Positions 43,501 through 51,351 of a stretch of DNA of 64,000 bases are shown here, piece by piece (position 1 is the first letter of the stretch; each line of letters starts with the position of its first letter). Made by a program: the position numbers and the translations under genes. The notes below the pieces were generated by a model. It worked only from the letters and a program-made list of their open reading frames with translations. It did not search any database and was not told where the DNA came from. The stretch lies in the NCBI RefSeq assembly GCF_024159265.1, contig NZ_JAMYWY010000001.1, positions 4,154,001 to 4,218,000 on the forward strand, in the 5' to 3' direction. The stretch is from Paenibacillus sp. 1781tsa1. Lineage in GTDB: Bacteria > Bacillota > Bacilli > Paenibacillales > Paenibacillaceae.

Positions 43501-44317
43501 TAATCTCAAACAAGGCTTGATGAGTAATGATGCAATCGTTGTGACTGCTACTCTTGGAATCATTGGTGGTGAGTATGACAAGTTATTTGCCAACATGAAA
43601 ACTCATATATTTGAGACATCCAAAGAGATGCAGAATCTTTTGGATCAATTTGAGTTGGGCAGATCCGGTTTAGACAAGTTTAAATCAGGTGACTACTCCC
43701 CTACTGAACCGGGAAGCGGTGGTACTAGTAGTGGGAACGGTTCAACTGGTCAAACTGGAACCATTAAAGGCACAACTGCTGCACGTGTAGCTTGGACTGA
43801 GTATCTGAGTAATAAGCAATCTGCTGAGTCGATTAAGGCTGAGATGTCTAAACTTGATAAAGCGTCTTCGCAGTACAAGAATCTTACTCAACAGTTTGAC
43901 TCACTCAAGTCCAAGAATGACCAGTTGCGTTCAGTGTATGGATTCCCAGATGGTAGCTTTAAGGATTTAGTGAATCAGAAGATATTCTCTGCTGAAACTG
44001 GTGGTATGACTCCTGCTGGTATCGGTAAGGAAGGTAAGTTCTTATTAGCTCATGAGAAAGAACTGGTTCTCAACAAATCGGACACGTCAAACGTGTTGAA
44101 GATAATTAATGTAGCACGAGACATGTTTGACAGATTTAAGAGTGGTTTGAGCCTAAACTCTATATCTCCTAAGAGTAACACTGAGTCAAGTAGCACAGAC
44201 AACAGTGTAAGAATTGAGAATGTAACTATCGTTGCTAAAGACACAGATACTGGACAAAGTTTAAGTGACAAATTCTTTGGTGCAGTAAACAAACAATTGA
44301 AAACAAGAATGATTTAA
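37532..44317 (+). CDS. Tail tape measure protein with NlpC/P60 peptidase domain
   Basis: 2,261 residues, similar in length to SPbeta YomI. Long coiled coils make up the N-terminal 330 residues and large parts after about residue 800 and 1570. Residues about 350-660 match the phage tail tape measure core (AMTIFNVEAGKSIEIANKLN, NLALSLTRAGASANTFGISM). Hydrophobic, membrane-like segments follow (VVGALPVIFGVASVALLGLH; IATGIGAAFAALGWAIEGIV). Around residues 1400-1535 lies an NlpC/P60-type peptidase with Cys1437 (DCSQF) and His1490 (SHVGIYTGNGKFIQ), probably used to open the cell wall during DNA entry. Sets tail length as well. Confidence 0.92.
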   Translation: MTDLKILIEAGLSMGSSVKNINDEIKALAKHPSLKSLNLKVDIDKSFIKSMNEFVAASKVLSTALEQQQKVISESVKTTKMLDGSIEKVTQKQLANGSIITQTTKKINEETKAYSEQKKTLQQLEKELDGYSLARTRANKNKLGEINSTTNKYKNQTGQQVSVNVDNEGNVKNYSQITDYLKQQQDALQKEQAINKQREQAAQQEYATRKALAEKSLKEEEQRNQQFVNQLKTRFAEEQKIARDRDALDKAHSAAITENLNRQKAVADMQAKITAAQARFKGNSSAVAELNALNAQLGNVSKVSNYKNALTELQTKLTQITSQAKLAGNETRTLGQRFGDAASKVAMWAGATSSVYMITRALRDMVSVVVQVDSQMTQLKRVMDESTDFEGMLSRSIQLANELGRSITEVNENAIGFARMGFDEDQTMNLAKTTTLLQNISELTPQESVDTLTAAMTIFNVEAGKSIEIANKLNEVDNNYAVTTQNLALSLTRAGASANTFGISMEKLIGDTAAITTATRESGSVVGNSLKSIYSRVTSMAKSEDVLKGVGVSMREMNGEVRDVSDILDDLAGKWNGLSKEQQQNTAVNLAGRYQLTRFLALMQNYDISVQATETALNSQGSATRENEKYMASLEARIQKMKTAWETMSLAFGDAIISDSIVTLTSLIASMLNGVAKVVDVVGALPVIFGVASVALLGLHLGFRMLIIEMTKTIASMFGLTIQTGTASAGLNRFSLSTIASKLSLMGLSGAANIAKVALRGLMIATGIGAAFAALGWAIEGIVGLFSDATQATEDFTDKTEALNEKQYDLANLKKLQEEYDSLSKKTSLNYDEKSKLAQIESELSSKYGITVQGIDGQTKSIQENNEAIKSAIELKEAELKIERDRAEIEYAANSRDIESNISKYKEQLIALEKSKQAAQEEYDLRTKILSQTSTSDPSYDANSRHAQNAAKALQEELSAYDETNTKLQEYTNKKALILKNAGQEYVDEQERNNVKISGMTRKFIDIYAQAAAESKIPADQIKNNIGQVFQGVQSGNIKNAEQGMKLLESLPGVANLTAESYRNMGAAISQVDYAPVVEGVENTEDAVDGLGDSANQTGQKVSEMSKKLDELSVWATNSKEEVELLNKAQSELAKKNTLSADTIKKMNEKYGDFIKITGLSKDSILKFIKAKKEEKTEFINAEIKKTEIAIEASMKRIAAVELEMSARQKLIDQMKEDYSDIAGQDPLEDIKTESRMGAVRSAGGKQADLTYEKEKLAELTATLQTWKSIGSDTKQMVENGDKAVQDATKSNDKSNQSYTDTNEILTETQKQFIKLADAIKKVQNERNTMVKGSKEYIASLEKEKKLTEDQIALAKKALKNPSELVSTKVKTTTTTSASDTTSDASSSTSSSNGSGTKLDTMLSAALGMQGQFKYQQIGGKFKGTFEEFKKRALADCSQFVQEFFEEFMDITLPRTAAQQSQQGTAVAKKDLKKGDLIFFETKKGYEASHVGIYTGNGKFIQMGTKSGLSEQSLDNSYWGPKYRSARRINGVGESTSASTPSVNTNTSVTKTATTSSDGKVKTEVVKATQKEIDDAVRDLELNLSAWTAEVYQQSLDIIDAYVTKTDNEITKLQSKRELSANKQSRYTQDSPEWRKEEMSQSSLLQQEQKLIEQQSKDIRKQLIDKKITQGEYDAKLAENSAKWWDYQSQIDDKRKSIFDSQIAAYETQVKANDDSLALSDANLNLLTEGTVEYNKELRSQIPLLENKSSVIAKEIAYVKSLLTNNKLNAELTAYYNDKLQELNLSLLGTNSALADVNKTLKDMRESAADNIIEEYKKVIEQQRDLALEVLDQEIKKENERHEERTKNIDDEQKQFENYINARLKAFDRENTSTDYTEELTKKMDERQKIQDRINVLSADTSMSGKAKRKELEEQLVAIDEEIRKYQRDRDRELVKQGLQDQLDDHKNYNDKIKDEEDKQHQDALDKLDDEKKKTERKYKDILEDQKYFYNLKQGLMSNDAIVVTATLGIIGGEYDKLFANMKTHIFETSKEMQNLLDQFELGRSGLDKFKSGDYSPTEPGSGGTSSGNGSTGQTGTIKGTTAARVAWTEYLSNKQSAESIKAEMSKLDKASSQYKNLTQQFDSLKSKNDQLRSVYGFPDGSFKDLVNQKIFSAETGGMTPAGIGKEGKFLLAHEKELVLNKSDTSNVLKIINVARDMFDRFKSGLSLNSISPKSNTESSSTDNSVRIENVTIVAKDTDTGQSLSDKFFGAVNKQLKTRMI

Positions 44318-44348
44318 GGAGAGGGTTAACCCTCTCTTCTTTTTATTT
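44318..44348 (+). terminator. Intrinsic terminator after the tape measure gene
   Basis: GAGAGGG and CCCTCTC form a stem with a TTAA loop (44319-44336), followed by a T-rich run. The stem is perfect and GC-rich. Confidence 0.85.
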
Positions 44349-44365
44349 ATCGGAAAGGAATGTGT

Positions 44366-47300
44366 ATGTTAGGAGAAATTGACCGTAAGAAGAAACCTAT
44401 TCAACCACAATACTTTCTGGCTAAACCCAATCGTGAGATTATCAGTAAACTAAGCGAAATCTTCAATGACAATATAAACGTTAAATTGAATGATGTGAGC
44501 GAATTATCATTTTCTCTCCCCTACTTTATTGATAAGCATCACAAGTTGAAGCCTAATAAGAATGTGGAGTTAATCAAAGAGCGATATTTAATCAAAGTTG
44601 TTACTGGGGTTAAAGTTGAATGGTTTATTGTAAATGATATTAGTGATAATCTCGATGATTCAGATGTGATGGAAGTCAAGTGTTATTCGTTAGTACGTGA
44701 GTTATCAGATAAATTGATTAAAAGTTATGAGGTTGAGTCATACGGAGCAGATAAAGTAATTGAAGATATGCTTCGTTTAGGTAATACAATTTGGAATGTA
44801 GATTACATAGATGCAGACTTTAAGTTGAGCAAAAGAGCATTCGAGTTCCCCTCTTCTACTGTACTTGAAGCGATATACTCTATCGCCGAAGTTTATAATG
44901 CTATTGTTACATTCGATACGGATACTCGTACATTGAGTATGACTAAACCAGAATTAACTGGGATCAACATGGGTTTAACCGTTTCATATGGTAAGCTGAT
45001 GAAGAGTATGAGTCGTAATCGTAGTTCAGAGGAAATGGTCACACGTCTCTCCGCTTCTGGCAAAGATGGACTGGGAATCAATAAGGTTAATCCAACTGGA
45101 CAAAACTACATTGAGAACTATGGATATTGGATTTATCCATTTGAACGAGATGCCAATAAAACAGTGATTTCACCAAGTCATTGGATGTCTGATTCACTGT
45201 GCCATGCGCTATTGGATTATGAAGAGTTGGTTGAGAGTAAGACAGGATTGTTCAAACAGTATCTTGAGGAATTAGAAGGCTATGAGACACAATTAAATCA
45301 ACTTAAGATTGATTTGAATAAGCTACAGCAGGACGAAAAAGTTGTTCAGGAAGTAACTCTTGCTCAACAGTTTGGCGACAAGATGTTTTTCGAGAAGTAC
45401 AGTCATAGTGGTAGTACATCGAGAACATTCAAGTTGAACAAAGGATATAACTATGTAGCAATGATTAAAGTTGACTCCTCTTCTGGCTTGACTGTTGCAT
45501 TGAATGGATCTGTGAAGTCAGTAACATCAGGTAGATGGGTAATGTTGGGCAAGTTGAACAATCTTGAGACAACCACAATTACCGTAAATGGATCATCTAC
45601 AGGCGTGTTTATGCAAGTTGCTACGATTTCAATTGAAGAGTATCAGATGGCTGGTAATGATAATGCGATTGTTGAGAGATATAGTTTAGACAATAAAGAA
45701 AATCAGATTAACTTGAAGCAGATTGAAGTAAGTAATAAGTTAAATCAGATTACAGATGTACAGAATCGGACTAAGGTGTTGCAAGTGTTGCTGGATTCGG
45801 AGAACAACTTTACACCTGAACAACTGTATGAATTGAATCCTTATATGATCAATAAAGATTTTAGCGATGATGTGTACATAGATGAGCAAGATTTATATGA
45901 TGCAGCAATGGAAAAGTTCAAGGAGTTGCAAGTTCCACAATTAGCAGTAGAGATCGATATTGTTAACTTTTTAGAGATAATTGAGGAACAGCGCAATTGG
46001 AAAAAGTTAAACCTTGGTGACTTTGTTAATGTTAAATATGAGCCATTGGGGATTGAGTTAACAGCAAGGATAAGTGAGATTAGCTATGACTTTGGTGGAT
46101 CGAGTATTAAGTTAACGTTGAGTAATGCTAAGAATGTTAACGATGAGAGTACGAGATTAGAGAAGTTTTTAAAGGATACAAAGAATACTAGTGTAGTTGT
46201 TGATGTTAACAAAACCAAATGGGGACAAGCCGTAGTTGACTCTTCTGATATGAGTAAATTGTTTGATAATTTTTGGAACAAGATAACCAATCAGATCAAC
46301 ATGAGCATCAATAATACTGTAGAAATTAATAACAAGGGAATTACGATTTCAGATGACAACGATCCGTTAAGATTCCTTCGTTTAACAAACGGGCAAGTGG
46401 GACTCACGAGATCCGGTGGACTCAAATACGAGACAGCCATCTCCGCTGATGGGGTCATCGCTGAGATGGTGCTAGGTAAAATCATTTTAGGGCAACGTGT
46501 GGTTATTGGAGACACAACAGGCGTATTCACTATCGAAGGTTCAAAACTCATGATTGATGATCGCTGCGGTCGACCTGTAGTAAGGTTAGGATTAACTTCA
46601 GAACTGCCTGACGTATTTGGGCTACATGTTAATCGATATGCTTCGAGCAATTGCAATGATAGAACTATTACTAACATATCAGGAATGGATAACTCTAGAG
46701 GATTCTACATCGATAAGATTCGTAACGGAATAACTTCTAATGTATTGGGATTATCGTTGGATGGCAACTTTAGATTGCGTGTTGGTGATGACAATCAGGT
46801 TATCGTCATTAACGAATTCGGGCTTGGTATTGGATCTGATGTGTGGGCCAATGCTCCCTTTAGAGTGGATTATTTTGGTAATTGTTACTTAAATGCCCTT
46901 TTCGCAGATCGAGCTGAGATTAAAAACTCAAAATTCTTAAATGGTGAAATTGAAGGTTCTTCCCTTACATTGCGTGATGGAGATGGCGTATTCAAAATTT
47001 TTCCAAAAATCGGAATGTGGGCTGGAAGAATATCAGAGGGCGCAGAAGATTTCGATAATGCAGCTTTCAGTGTGGATCTCTTCGGAAACCTCAAAGCACG
47101 TAAAGCTAAATTTTATGGTAAAGCTGGAGAACTATTAATAGATACAGATGCGGGTGTTATTGACCTTGATCACTTTGATATGATCAATGTTGGTAAACTG
47201 ATGGCTGAAATGTTAGAGGTAAACACAATTCTTGCAGATGATGGTTACATCAACAACCTCACAGTAAACCGTTTAAAGACTATTGGTAAAGATGCTAATG

Positions 47301-47872
47301 TTGGTCAGTACATCGACTACATTGATATTCAAGATAATTTTCAGCGATATGTAACAGCACAAGTGTCTGCAAAGGAACAAGCAAAAGACTCGCGTAATAG
47401 ACTTCTATTCTGGCAGGACAGTGAAAAACGTATTTTAACTACTGAAAATACAGGTATTATTGCATACTCTTATACGCTCCCCAAAGAAACCATGAAGATT
47501 AAACGTGAAACCACTTTCGAAGGTTCTGGTGATGCTGCTCAGCCTGTAGAGAAAATTGGTACTGGTGATGGCGGTGCCAATGATCGAGCTAAAATGGTCA
47601 ATACCAAATATAATGGTGGATACAAACAGGAGTATAAAGCAAGTAATACTGCTAGATTGAGAAGTATCGACCTCGCAGATGATGGAATACTGATTAAAAG
47701 TGATGGTGGTGACATCAACATTACAATGGATTCGTTCAATGTTCTTGCTAAAAAATCAGTAAAAATTGGCATTGAATCCGGTTCATTCATAGAGATAGCG
47801 CAAAACGGCGATATTAACATTAACTCGACTAGAAATGTTAAAATTAACGGTACTCGCATTGATTTAAACTAA
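44366..47872 (+). CDS. Tail-associated (Tal-like) hub/lysin-region protein
   Basis: 1,168 residues starting MLGEIDRKKKPIQPQ at 44366; the ATG at 44360 would abut GGAAAGG. N-terminal 380 residues resemble the hub domains of siphophage tail-associated proteins (IISKLSEIFNDNINVKLNDV; GDFVNVKYEPLGIELTARIS near 545-575). A coiled coil separates these from a beta-rich C-terminal half with repeated aspartate/glycine turns, likely a fibre. No peptidase motif is apparent to me. Follows the tape measure as expected. Confidence 0.7.
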   Translation: MLGEIDRKKKPIQPQYFLAKPNREIISKLSEIFNDNINVKLNDVSELSFSLPYFIDKHHKLKPNKNVELIKERYLIKVVTGVKVEWFIVNDISDNLDDSDVMEVKCYSLVRELSDKLIKSYEVESYGADKVIEDMLRLGNTIWNVDYIDADFKLSKRAFEFPSSTVLEAIYSIAEVYNAIVTFDTDTRTLSMTKPELTGINMGLTVSYGKLMKSMSRNRSSEEMVTRLSASGKDGLGINKVNPTGQNYIENYGYWIYPFERDANKTVISPSHWMSDSLCHALLDYEELVESKTGLFKQYLEELEGYETQLNQLKIDLNKLQQDEKVVQEVTLAQQFGDKMFFEKYSHSGSTSRTFKLNKGYNYVAMIKVDSSSGLTVALNGSVKSVTSGRWVMLGKLNNLETTTITVNGSSTGVFMQVATISIEEYQMAGNDNAIVERYSLDNKENQINLKQIEVSNKLNQITDVQNRTKVLQVLLDSENNFTPEQLYELNPYMINKDFSDDVYIDEQDLYDAAMEKFKELQVPQLAVEIDIVNFLEIIEEQRNWKKLNLGDFVNVKYEPLGIELTARISEISYDFGGSSIKLTLSNAKNVNDESTRLEKFLKDTKNTSVVVDVNKTKWGQAVVDSSDMSKLFDNFWNKITNQINMSINNTVEINNKGITISDDNDPLRFLRLTNGQVGLTRSGGLKYETAISADGVIAEMVLGKIILGQRVVIGDTTGVFTIEGSKLMIDDRCGRPVVRLGLTSELPDVFGLHVNRYASSNCNDRTITNISGMDNSRGFYIDKIRNGITSNVLGLSLDGNFRLRVGDDNQVIVINEFGLGIGSDVWANAPFRVDYFGNCYLNALFADRAEIKNSKFLNGEIEGSSLTLRDGDGVFKIFPKIGMWAGRISEGAEDFDNAAFSVDLFGNLKARKAKFYGKAGELLIDTDAGVIDLDHFDMINVGKLMAEMLEVNTILADDGYINNLTVNRLKTIGKDANVGQYIDYIDIQDNFQRYVTAQVSAKEQAKDSRNRLLFWQDSEKRILTTENTGIIAYSYTLPKETMKIKRETTFEGSGDAAQPVEKIGTGDGGANDRAKMVNTKYNGGYKQEYKASNTARLRSIDLADDGILIKSDGGDINITMDSFNVLAKKSVKIGIESGSFIEIAQNGDININSTRNVKINGTRIDLN

Positions 47873-47903
47873 ACTTTTCCAATTAAACTACCGATATATA
47901 TAG

Positions 47904-47909
47904 TATAAT
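47904..47909 (+). promoter_or_regulatory. Candidate -10 box for the stalk/ankyrin gene
   Basis: TATAAT in AT-rich sequence about 55 bp before the ATG. No clear -35 box lies 16-18 bp upstream, so the promoter is uncertain. Confidence 0.4.
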
Positions 47910-47963
47910 TTAACTAGTTATACAGGATAATTCTACTATAAAAATTCGGAGGTACATATTTCT

Positions 47964-48707
47964 ATGAAGAAAATTCTATCTAAACTGCCAACATTTATGC
48001 TTGGTGCAATAGTTGGCGTTGCAGTAACTGCTGGATCTGCTGTTGGAGCTGCAACATACCTAAAAGCCACACAATCAAATGTAAAGATTGTTGTGGATGG
48101 CGCTCAAGCAAAATTATCTGAAAGCCCGCTCAACGTCAATGGGAAGCTTTATCTTCCAGTACGAGACACAGCAAATGCCATGGGTTACTCAGTTGAATCT
48201 GTAACCAGCTCTCAAGTGTCGTTGAAGGACTCATCAGCAAGTTCTAGTTCAACTACACCACCAGTGAATAGCACATCTTCCACGCCAAGCAACTCAACTA
48301 ACACAAATACGACTGCAAGCAAAAAGGTGAAAAATTTGAAAGAAACTTACTCAACTGATGGTAAATTAGATGCTGAGAAGATTCGTACAGCATTGAATAA
48401 TGGTACATTGGACGTCAATGCTCAAGATAGTACATCATTACAAACATTGTTAATGATGGCCATTGATGAAAACAACTATGAAGCATATAAAGCGATCAAA
48501 CGCAATTCGCTAAATGTAGATTTGCAGGATATAAACGGAATGACTGCGTTACACTTAGTGGCTCAAAAAGAAGATAGATTTTACTTTGGCGAACTAAAAA
48601 GTTTAAGTGCAGATCCAGAAATTAAAAATAATGATGGAAAGAAAGCTATTGATCTAGTAAAAGATGGTGCAGCTATGTATGACCTACTTCGTATTTACAT
48701 GTTCTAA
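47964..48707 (+). CDS. Exported stalk-domain and ankyrin-repeat protein (cargo gene)
   Basis: 247 residues with CGGAGGTACATATTTCT before the ATG. N-terminal signal or anchor (residues 1-30, FMLGAIVGVAVTAGSAVGAA). Residues about 40-85 (VKIVVDGAQAKLSESPLNVN, GKLYLPVRDTANAMGYSVE) match the copper-amine-oxidase N-terminal (stalk) domain, abundant in Paenibacillaceae. After a Ser/Thr-rich linker, residues 130-247 form ankyrin-like repeats (MTALHLVAQKED; AIDLVKDGAAMYDLL). Nothing suggests a virion role. Its own possible promoter and flanking terminator suggest a lysogenic-conversion cargo gene. Confidence 0.75.
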   Translation: MKKILSKLPTFMLGAIVGVAVTAGSAVGAATYLKATQSNVKIVVDGAQAKLSESPLNVNGKLYLPVRDTANAMGYSVESVTSSQVSLKDSSASSSSTTPPVNSTSSTPSNSTNTNTTASKKVKNLKETYSTDGKLDAEKIRTALNNGTLDVNAQDSTSLQTLLMMAIDENNYEAYKAIKRNSLNVDLQDINGMTALHLVAQKEDRFYFGELKSLSADPEIKNNDGKKAIDLVKDGAAMYDLLRIYMF

Positions 48708-48726
48708 TTGTTGAATATTCCAAACT

Positions 48727-48760
48727 AAGAGACCTTTTTTAAAGAGGTCTCTTTTGTTTT
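48727..48760. terminator. Bidirectional terminator between converging genes
   Basis: AGAGACC (48728-48734) and GGTCTCT (48746-48752) form a stem with T-runs on both strands, between the rightward stalk gene and the leftward XRE gene. Confidence 0.8.
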
Positions 48761-49229
48761 ATCTACTACGATAAATCAACACGGGAATCATTTCAAGAAT
48801 TTGTAGTTTATCTTCAATAGAAAGCACAACTCCGTTATAAGACAAATATTGATTGTTTAGAAGAAGTTTTTCGATATCATTTTCATTTATCTTTGCTTCC
48901 TTCTCTGCCAACTCTTCCGATTCCTCGATTGTGCGATATCTGTAGACCCACTCTTCTCCAACTTGATCAAAAACCATATCTCCAGCGATGTATCCTGTTT
49001 TAATTAAGAGGTCTTCATATGAATGATTGTACGCTGTAGCGATCTTCTTTAAAGCATCTGGAGTTATTTTAACAGGTTTCTCAGTTCCGGGCTTATATCC
49101 CTTCTCAATTATACTGATATAGGTATAGCTCAGACCACTCAACTCTGCTGCCTCTCGAAGTGTCCGATTTCCTCTTAGATGTCTCAAGAATTGTCCGAAA
49201 TCTTTGGGTTCCATTTTTGAGTATGTCAA
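48759..49229 (-). CDS. XRE-family transcriptional regulator
   Basis: 156 residues starting MTYSKMEPKDFGQFL, from a TTG at 49229 with GAGGAG seven bases upstream; a frame reaching an ATG at 49277 would run through the operator and -10 region. Residues about 10-70 form an HTH_3 domain (LRHLRGNRTLREAAELSGLS, then YTYISIIEKGYKPG). The C-terminal part is acidic and helical. Divergent from the 49391-51279 operon across a perfect palindrome, so it probably represses itself and perhaps that operon. Confidence 0.8.
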   Translation of the reverse strand: MTYSKMEPKDFGQFLRHLRGNRTLREAAELSGLSYTYISIIEKGYKPGTEKPVKITPDALKKIATAYNHSYEDLLIKTGYIAGDMVFDQVGEEWVYRYRTIEESEELAEKEAKINENDIEKLLLNNQYLSYNGVVLSIEDKLQILEMIPVLIYRSR

Positions 49230-49250
49230 ACTCATTCTCCTCATTTTTTG

Positions 49251-49264
49251 TTGACTATAGTCAA
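49251..49264. promoter_or_regulatory. Perfect palindromic operator candidate
   Basis: TTGACTATAGTCAA is a perfect 14-bp palindrome. It begins next to the leftward -10 box (TATAAT, 49270-49265) and lies upstream of the XRE ribosome site, so a regulator bound there would block its own gene. Confidence 0.65.
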
Positions 49265-49314
49265 TATTATACACCATCTAGCCTCGTTCAATGCAAGTAA
49301 CATTTTTATTATAG

Positions 49315-49343
49315 TTGACAAATTCTCAATAGATTAGTAATAT
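49315..49343 (+). promoter_or_regulatory. Strong rightward sigma-A promoter
   Basis: TTGACA (49315-49320), 17-bp spacer, TAATAT (49338-49343). A nearly ideal host promoter inside the late region, serving the 49391-51279 genes. Confidence 0.8.
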
Positions 49344-49390
49344 CAACTCAGTTGTTCAATACATTAAACAAATTGAATGGAGTTGATAAC

Positions 49391-49771
49391 ATGCGAACCA
49401 AAGTCCAATATGTTGCCCCTTTTGATTCTAACGAGAATATTTACTATGTACGAGATCATTATGGACGTGTGTGGCACTCGATAGGTGAAAACGAAAAAGA
49501 AGCCATTAAGATTTCTAACGGCGCAGAGGAAATAGTGAATTATATAATCTACAATCCGTTTAAACACAAGAATCTTCACAGCTACGACTTTAAGAATCTG
49601 ATTCTCGAAATGTTGGAACAGATGGATTTGGCTAATACATATGAGTACGAAATTGTTTTAGGATGGAAAGGTTACGAGGTGTTTGAGTTTATGAAGCGGT
49701 CTTCCCTCATGCCCTGTGATTTGTTGTTAGAGATTAATAAGTTCAACTTTGGAAAGGTTGGCGGTAGATGA
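49391..49771 (+). CDS. Hypothetical protein in the XRE-divergent operon
   Basis: 126 residues from ATG 49391 with GGAG eight bases upstream. The N-terminal half has alternating strands (VQYVAPFDSNENIYYVRDHY), the second half is helical (LILEMLEQMDLANTYEYEIV). No family recognised. Its stop overlaps the start of the zinc-ribbon nuclease (ATGA), so the two are translationally coupled and probably work together. Confidence 0.6.
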   Translation: MRTKVQYVAPFDSNENIYYVRDHYGRVWHSIGENEKEAIKISNGAEEIVNYIIYNPFKHKNLHSYDFKNLILEMLEQMDLANTYEYEIVLGWKGYEVFEFMKRSSLMPCDLLLEINKFNFGKVGGR

Positions 49772-51279
49772 GCATAAAAGAAAAGTATGTAGAAGTTTCA
49801 CTTGGCGCTAAAAACATTAAACATTTCGAAGAGTTGGGATATGTTATACCTCGCAAAAGGAAATCTGGGAGAACTCGTGTGGAGCGTGGCACAAAAATTA
49901 TAGTAAAGATTGAACATTTGTTAGACACAAGCGAATGCAAACTGACAAAAATATGTGACATCTGTGGTGATGAATCTCAAAACCGGACTTATAATGAAAT
50001 AATATCTAGACGTAATGCTGGAGATGGTTTGGACAGATGCAGAAAATGTGGCTGGAAAAACGGAGCAGATAAGCTTAAAAATAATACTCCCTATAGTAAA
50101 TCGTTTGAGTTTAAGGCGGGAGCTCAACTCACTAAAGAATGGGACTGGAATTCAAACAACAAGAAGCCCTCAGAAGTAAGCTGTGGGAGTAATCACAAAG
50201 TTAATTGGATCTGCGCTGATTGTAAATCTGTTTACTCTATGAGCCCTGCAAATAGATTCCGTGGGAAGGCTTGCCCCTATTGTGCCGAATCAAAATTGAA
50301 TGAGAGCAAATCTCTTTCTGTTTGCTTCCCCCATCTTATAGATAGTTGGGATTATTCCAAAAACAATAACCTATCGCCCGAAAAAGTAAATTCGTGCAGC
50401 CAAAAAACTGCTTGGTGGACTTGTAACGTATGTAACAGTGGATACCTGATGAAGATAAAGGTTAGAGTTAATGCAGCAGGATGTCCTTATTGCGATGGGA
50501 AAAGAGTAAACGAGTCTAATTCGCTCTCAGCTCTATATCCCGCACTATTAAAAGAATGGTTGTATGAAAGAAATGATGAGCTCGGGCTATTCCCAGACAA
50601 AGTAACCTCCAAAAGCGGTAAAAAAGCTTGGTGGAAGTGTTCAACATGTCAACATGAATGGATTTGTAACATTGACAGGCGAACTTGTAGTAAAAGCAGT
50701 TGTGTCATTTGTTCGGGCAAATATTTAAAGAGTACAGAAGAATTCAAACAAGAAGTATACAATCTTACTAAAGGTGACTATCAGGTAACGAGTGAGTACA
50801 AAGGGACTATTAATAAAATTAAAATACTACATGTACATTGCGGTCATCTGTACAGCGTTAAACCTACAGACTTTTTGAGTGGAAAAAGATGTCCATTTTG
50901 CAAACTCAATAAGGGCGAACTCTATATATCAAGGTTTTTGGACTTAAATTCGATCAAAATGGAACGCCAATACTCGCATTCAGACTGCAAATATATAAGA
51001 CCTTTGCCATTCGACTTTGCAATCTTCAACACTCAAGAACAAATACAGTGCCTCATTGAGTATGATGGCGAACATCATTTCAAACCAGTCATGCATTGGG
51101 GTGGAGAAAAAGCATTCAAACTCCAACAGAAAAAGGACAAAATAAAAACCGACTACTGCAAATCCAATAACATTCCACTAATACGCATCCCATATTGGGA
51201 CTTCAAAAACATCGACTCAATACTCACCGAGCGATTGACTGAATTGGGTGTCCTCTCCCCTGCATTGGTCGAAGTGTAA
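49768..51279 (+). CDS. Multi-zinc-ribbon protein with Vsr-like endonuclease domain
   Basis: 503 residues. An N-terminal DNA-binding-type zinc unit (CDICG, CRKCGW) is followed by at least three treble-clef/zinc-ribbon repeats of about 70 residues, each ending in a CPYC-type knuckle (CADC/CPYC, CNVC/CPYC, CSTC/CVIC), then CPFC. The C-terminal 110 residues have LIEYDGEHHF, QQKKDKIKTDYC and IPLIRIPYW, the pattern of Vsr/PD-(D/E)XK endonucleases. Free-standing phage endonucleases of this build are often selfish or homing-like. With a host-type promoter and an XRE regulator next to it, a defence or selfish element is possible. Confidence 0.75.
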   Translation: MSIKEKYVEVSLGAKNIKHFEELGYVIPRKRKSGRTRVERGTKIIVKIEHLLDTSECKLTKICDICGDESQNRTYNEIISRRNAGDGLDRCRKCGWKNGADKLKNNTPYSKSFEFKAGAQLTKEWDWNSNNKKPSEVSCGSNHKVNWICADCKSVYSMSPANRFRGKACPYCAESKLNESKSLSVCFPHLIDSWDYSKNNNLSPEKVNSCSQKTAWWTCNVCNSGYLMKIKVRVNAAGCPYCDGKRVNESNSLSALYPALLKEWLYERNDELGLFPDKVTSKSGKKAWWKCSTCQHEWICNIDRRTCSKSSCVICSGKYLKSTEEFKQEVYNLTKGDYQVTSEYKGTINKIKILHVHCGHLYSVKPTDFLSGKRCPFCKLNKGELYISRFLDLNSIKMERQYSHSDCKYIRPLPFDFAIFNTQEQIQCLIEYDGEHHFKPVMHWGGEKAFKLQQKKDKIKTDYCKSNNIPLIRIPYWDFKNIDSILTERLTELGVLSPALVEV

Positions 51280-51321
51280 AAATCGAATGTGTGTTCTGTA
51301 GGAATATTCTCCCACCTATCG

Positions 51322-51327
51322 TATAAT
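51322..51327 (+). promoter_or_regulatory. -10 box of the DUF3800 gene
   Basis: TATAAT 25 bp before the ATG of the DUF3800 gene. The matching -35 (TAGGAA, 51299-51304) is poor, so expression may be low or regulated. Confidence 0.5.
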
Positions 51328-51351
51328 GATATAGGCAAGGAGTGATTCCAC

